Shown piece by piece: positions 6,517 through 7,048 of a DNA stretch of 7,048 nucleotides. A program made the translations under genes and the position numbers. The stretch comes from an uncultured Verrucomicrobiota bacterium (GTDB lineage Bacteria > Verrucomicrobiota > Kiritimatiellia > RFP12 > UBA1067). Numbering within the stretch: the first letter of the stretch is position 1; the number at the start of each line of letters is the position of its first letter. The notes under the pieces were generated by a model. That model was not told where the DNA came from. It was given only the letters and a program-made list of their open reading frames with translations, and made no database searches. The stretch lies in NCBI GenBank assembly GCA_946615275.1, contig CAMOHV010000055.1:1-7048 (forward strand), given 5' to 3'.

Positions 6517-6653
6517 TCATATTTACGGGTGAAATACGAGACAGTCGTCCCGTCCGTTAATCGGCCATCAATCCCAGCCAGCCCCAAATGAGATTTCAAT
6601 GCGGACGAAATCACCCCAATTCCCGACATGGAATGGTCTAAAGAATACTTACA

Positions 6654-6687
6654 GCCGCGCAGCGGCGACTTAACGGCGCAGCCGCCG
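6654..6687. repeat. Two adjacent GC hairpins with GCA loops, possibly a relative of the in-gene array
   Basis: The first is GCCGC, loop GCA, GCGGC (6654-6666); the second is CGGC, loop GCA, GCCG (6674-6684). They are separated by GACTTAA (6667-6673), and CCGACTTT follows the second. The design of short variable stem, 3-base loop and a GAxTTAA-like separator is close to the GATTTAA-flanked units at 162-404, one of which also has a GCA loop. This copy lies outside any gene I can support. Confidence 0.55.
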
Positions 6688-6816
6688 ACTTTGGCAGAAG
6701 GCGGGAAAGCGATGCTCGCGCCAACAATTCGCCGAACCGAATCGTCTCATGCCAGATCGCCCCTGCCGAGGCACACCTCCCGAGGGGCCTGTTCCCGCTC
6801 AACCCAGTCACGCACT

Positions 6817-6840
6817 AAAGGTCTGTCCCCACCAGATTCC
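6817..6840. repeat. Segment containing a GGTCTGTCCCCACC motif, possible dispersed repeat
   Basis: The motif reads GGTGGGGACAGACC on the minus strand. From memory, this string recurs in intergenic DNA of many bacteria and is often near REP-associated transposase genes. No transposase is in the window and only one copy is present, so the assignment is weak. Confidence 0.3.
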
Positions 6841-6859
6841 TGCACCGCCGTTTCTTACT

Positions 6860-7006
6860 TCACCTAAAGTTTATAATGAAGCCGCCGGGGAGGCCCTTCG
6901 TGGCCCACAGCATCCCGGTGCCGGAAATGCGCGAGTCCTTGATCTTCGCGGCACTGTCTGGATCATCTTGTGTGTATTTTAACAGACGCCACCTCGGTGA
7001 AACAAA
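6860..7006 (-). pseudogene. Possible C-terminal remnant of an unidentified protein
   Basis: A short frame without a plausible start lies between TGA codons at 7007-7009 and 6860-6862. It encodes about 48 residues, ending in SRISGTGMLWATKGLPGGF and then IINFR before the stop. The composition is more protein-like than the neighbouring frames, with a Gly-rich beta-like end. I do not recognise the family. It may be the tail of a decayed gene or a chance frame. Confidence 0.25.
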
Positions 7007-7048
7007 TCAAACAAGAATGAAGATACAATCCAAACGGCACGCCACGCC

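Larger units (their letters stand above)
6480..7048. other. 569-base stretch without a convincing complete gene
   Basis: This region holds the candidate -10 element near 6511, the two-hairpin repeat at 6654-6687, the GGTCTGTCCCC motif at 6817-6840, and a possible gene remnant at 6860-7006. Plus-strand frames here (6628-6867, 6749-6982) are Arg/Ser/Pro-rich and show no domain. I see no tRNA, no clear terminator and no insertion sequence ends. The many short repeats and fragments suggest decayed intergenic DNA. Confidence 0.6.

Overview
The window is a 7.0 kb piece of a GC-rich bacterial genome in which every gene I can support lies on the minus strand. The gene content points to the Verrucomicrobiota/Kiritimatiellota/Lentisphaerota side of the PVC group: a secreted SGNH esterase joined to a propeller-like region of the kind annotated 'hydrazine synthase alpha-like' in those phyla, a YfbK-type von Willebrand protein, and a divergent regulator beside it. 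This assignment is inference, because there is no rRNA or marker gene here. Read in the direction of transcription (right to left), the order is: a 5' non-coding region with small repeats (7048-6480); a small exported protein (6479-5946); a two-gene operon of an HTH, possibly sigma-like protein (5844-4993) and a membrane-anchored vWA protein (4984-2609); a short intergenic region with a broken AAA-ATPase-like gene and an imperfect inverted repeat (2608-2215); and a large secreted esterase gene (2214 to beyond position 1).

The most unusual feature is inside the last gene. Its frame is open from 2214 to the window edge, so it is cut by the boundary and continues outside. Between about 162 and 404 the reading frame passes through a tandem cluster of nine small palindromes. 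Each has the form TTTAAA, GC-rich stem, 3-base loop, complementary stem, GATTTAA (one unit is degenerate). The stem sequences differ from unit to unit, yet both arms change together, so pairing is kept. Five units lie at an exact 27-base period and are read as a 9-residue repeat, RFNHLKPEG. A perfect 32-bp palindrome (130-161) adjoins the cluster. The conserved protein resumes after it, so this looks like an in-frame invasion of a protein gene by a palindromic repeat, analogous in principle to the Rickettsia palindromic elements. A two-hairpin locus at 6654-6687 may be a diverged relative outside a gene.

The HTH/vWA pair is tightly spaced: 8 bases separate stop and start, and the downstream ribosome binding site overlaps the upstream stop codon. 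The two products are therefore probably made together and may be functionally linked, for instance as a regulator and a membrane partner. The vWA protein has a complete metal-binding MIDAS, one membrane segment, and an N-terminal region I cannot assign. The 2215-2608 gap holds only the broken gene, the inverted repeat and the esterase ribosome binding site. The 569-base stretch 6480-7048 holds no convincing complete gene.
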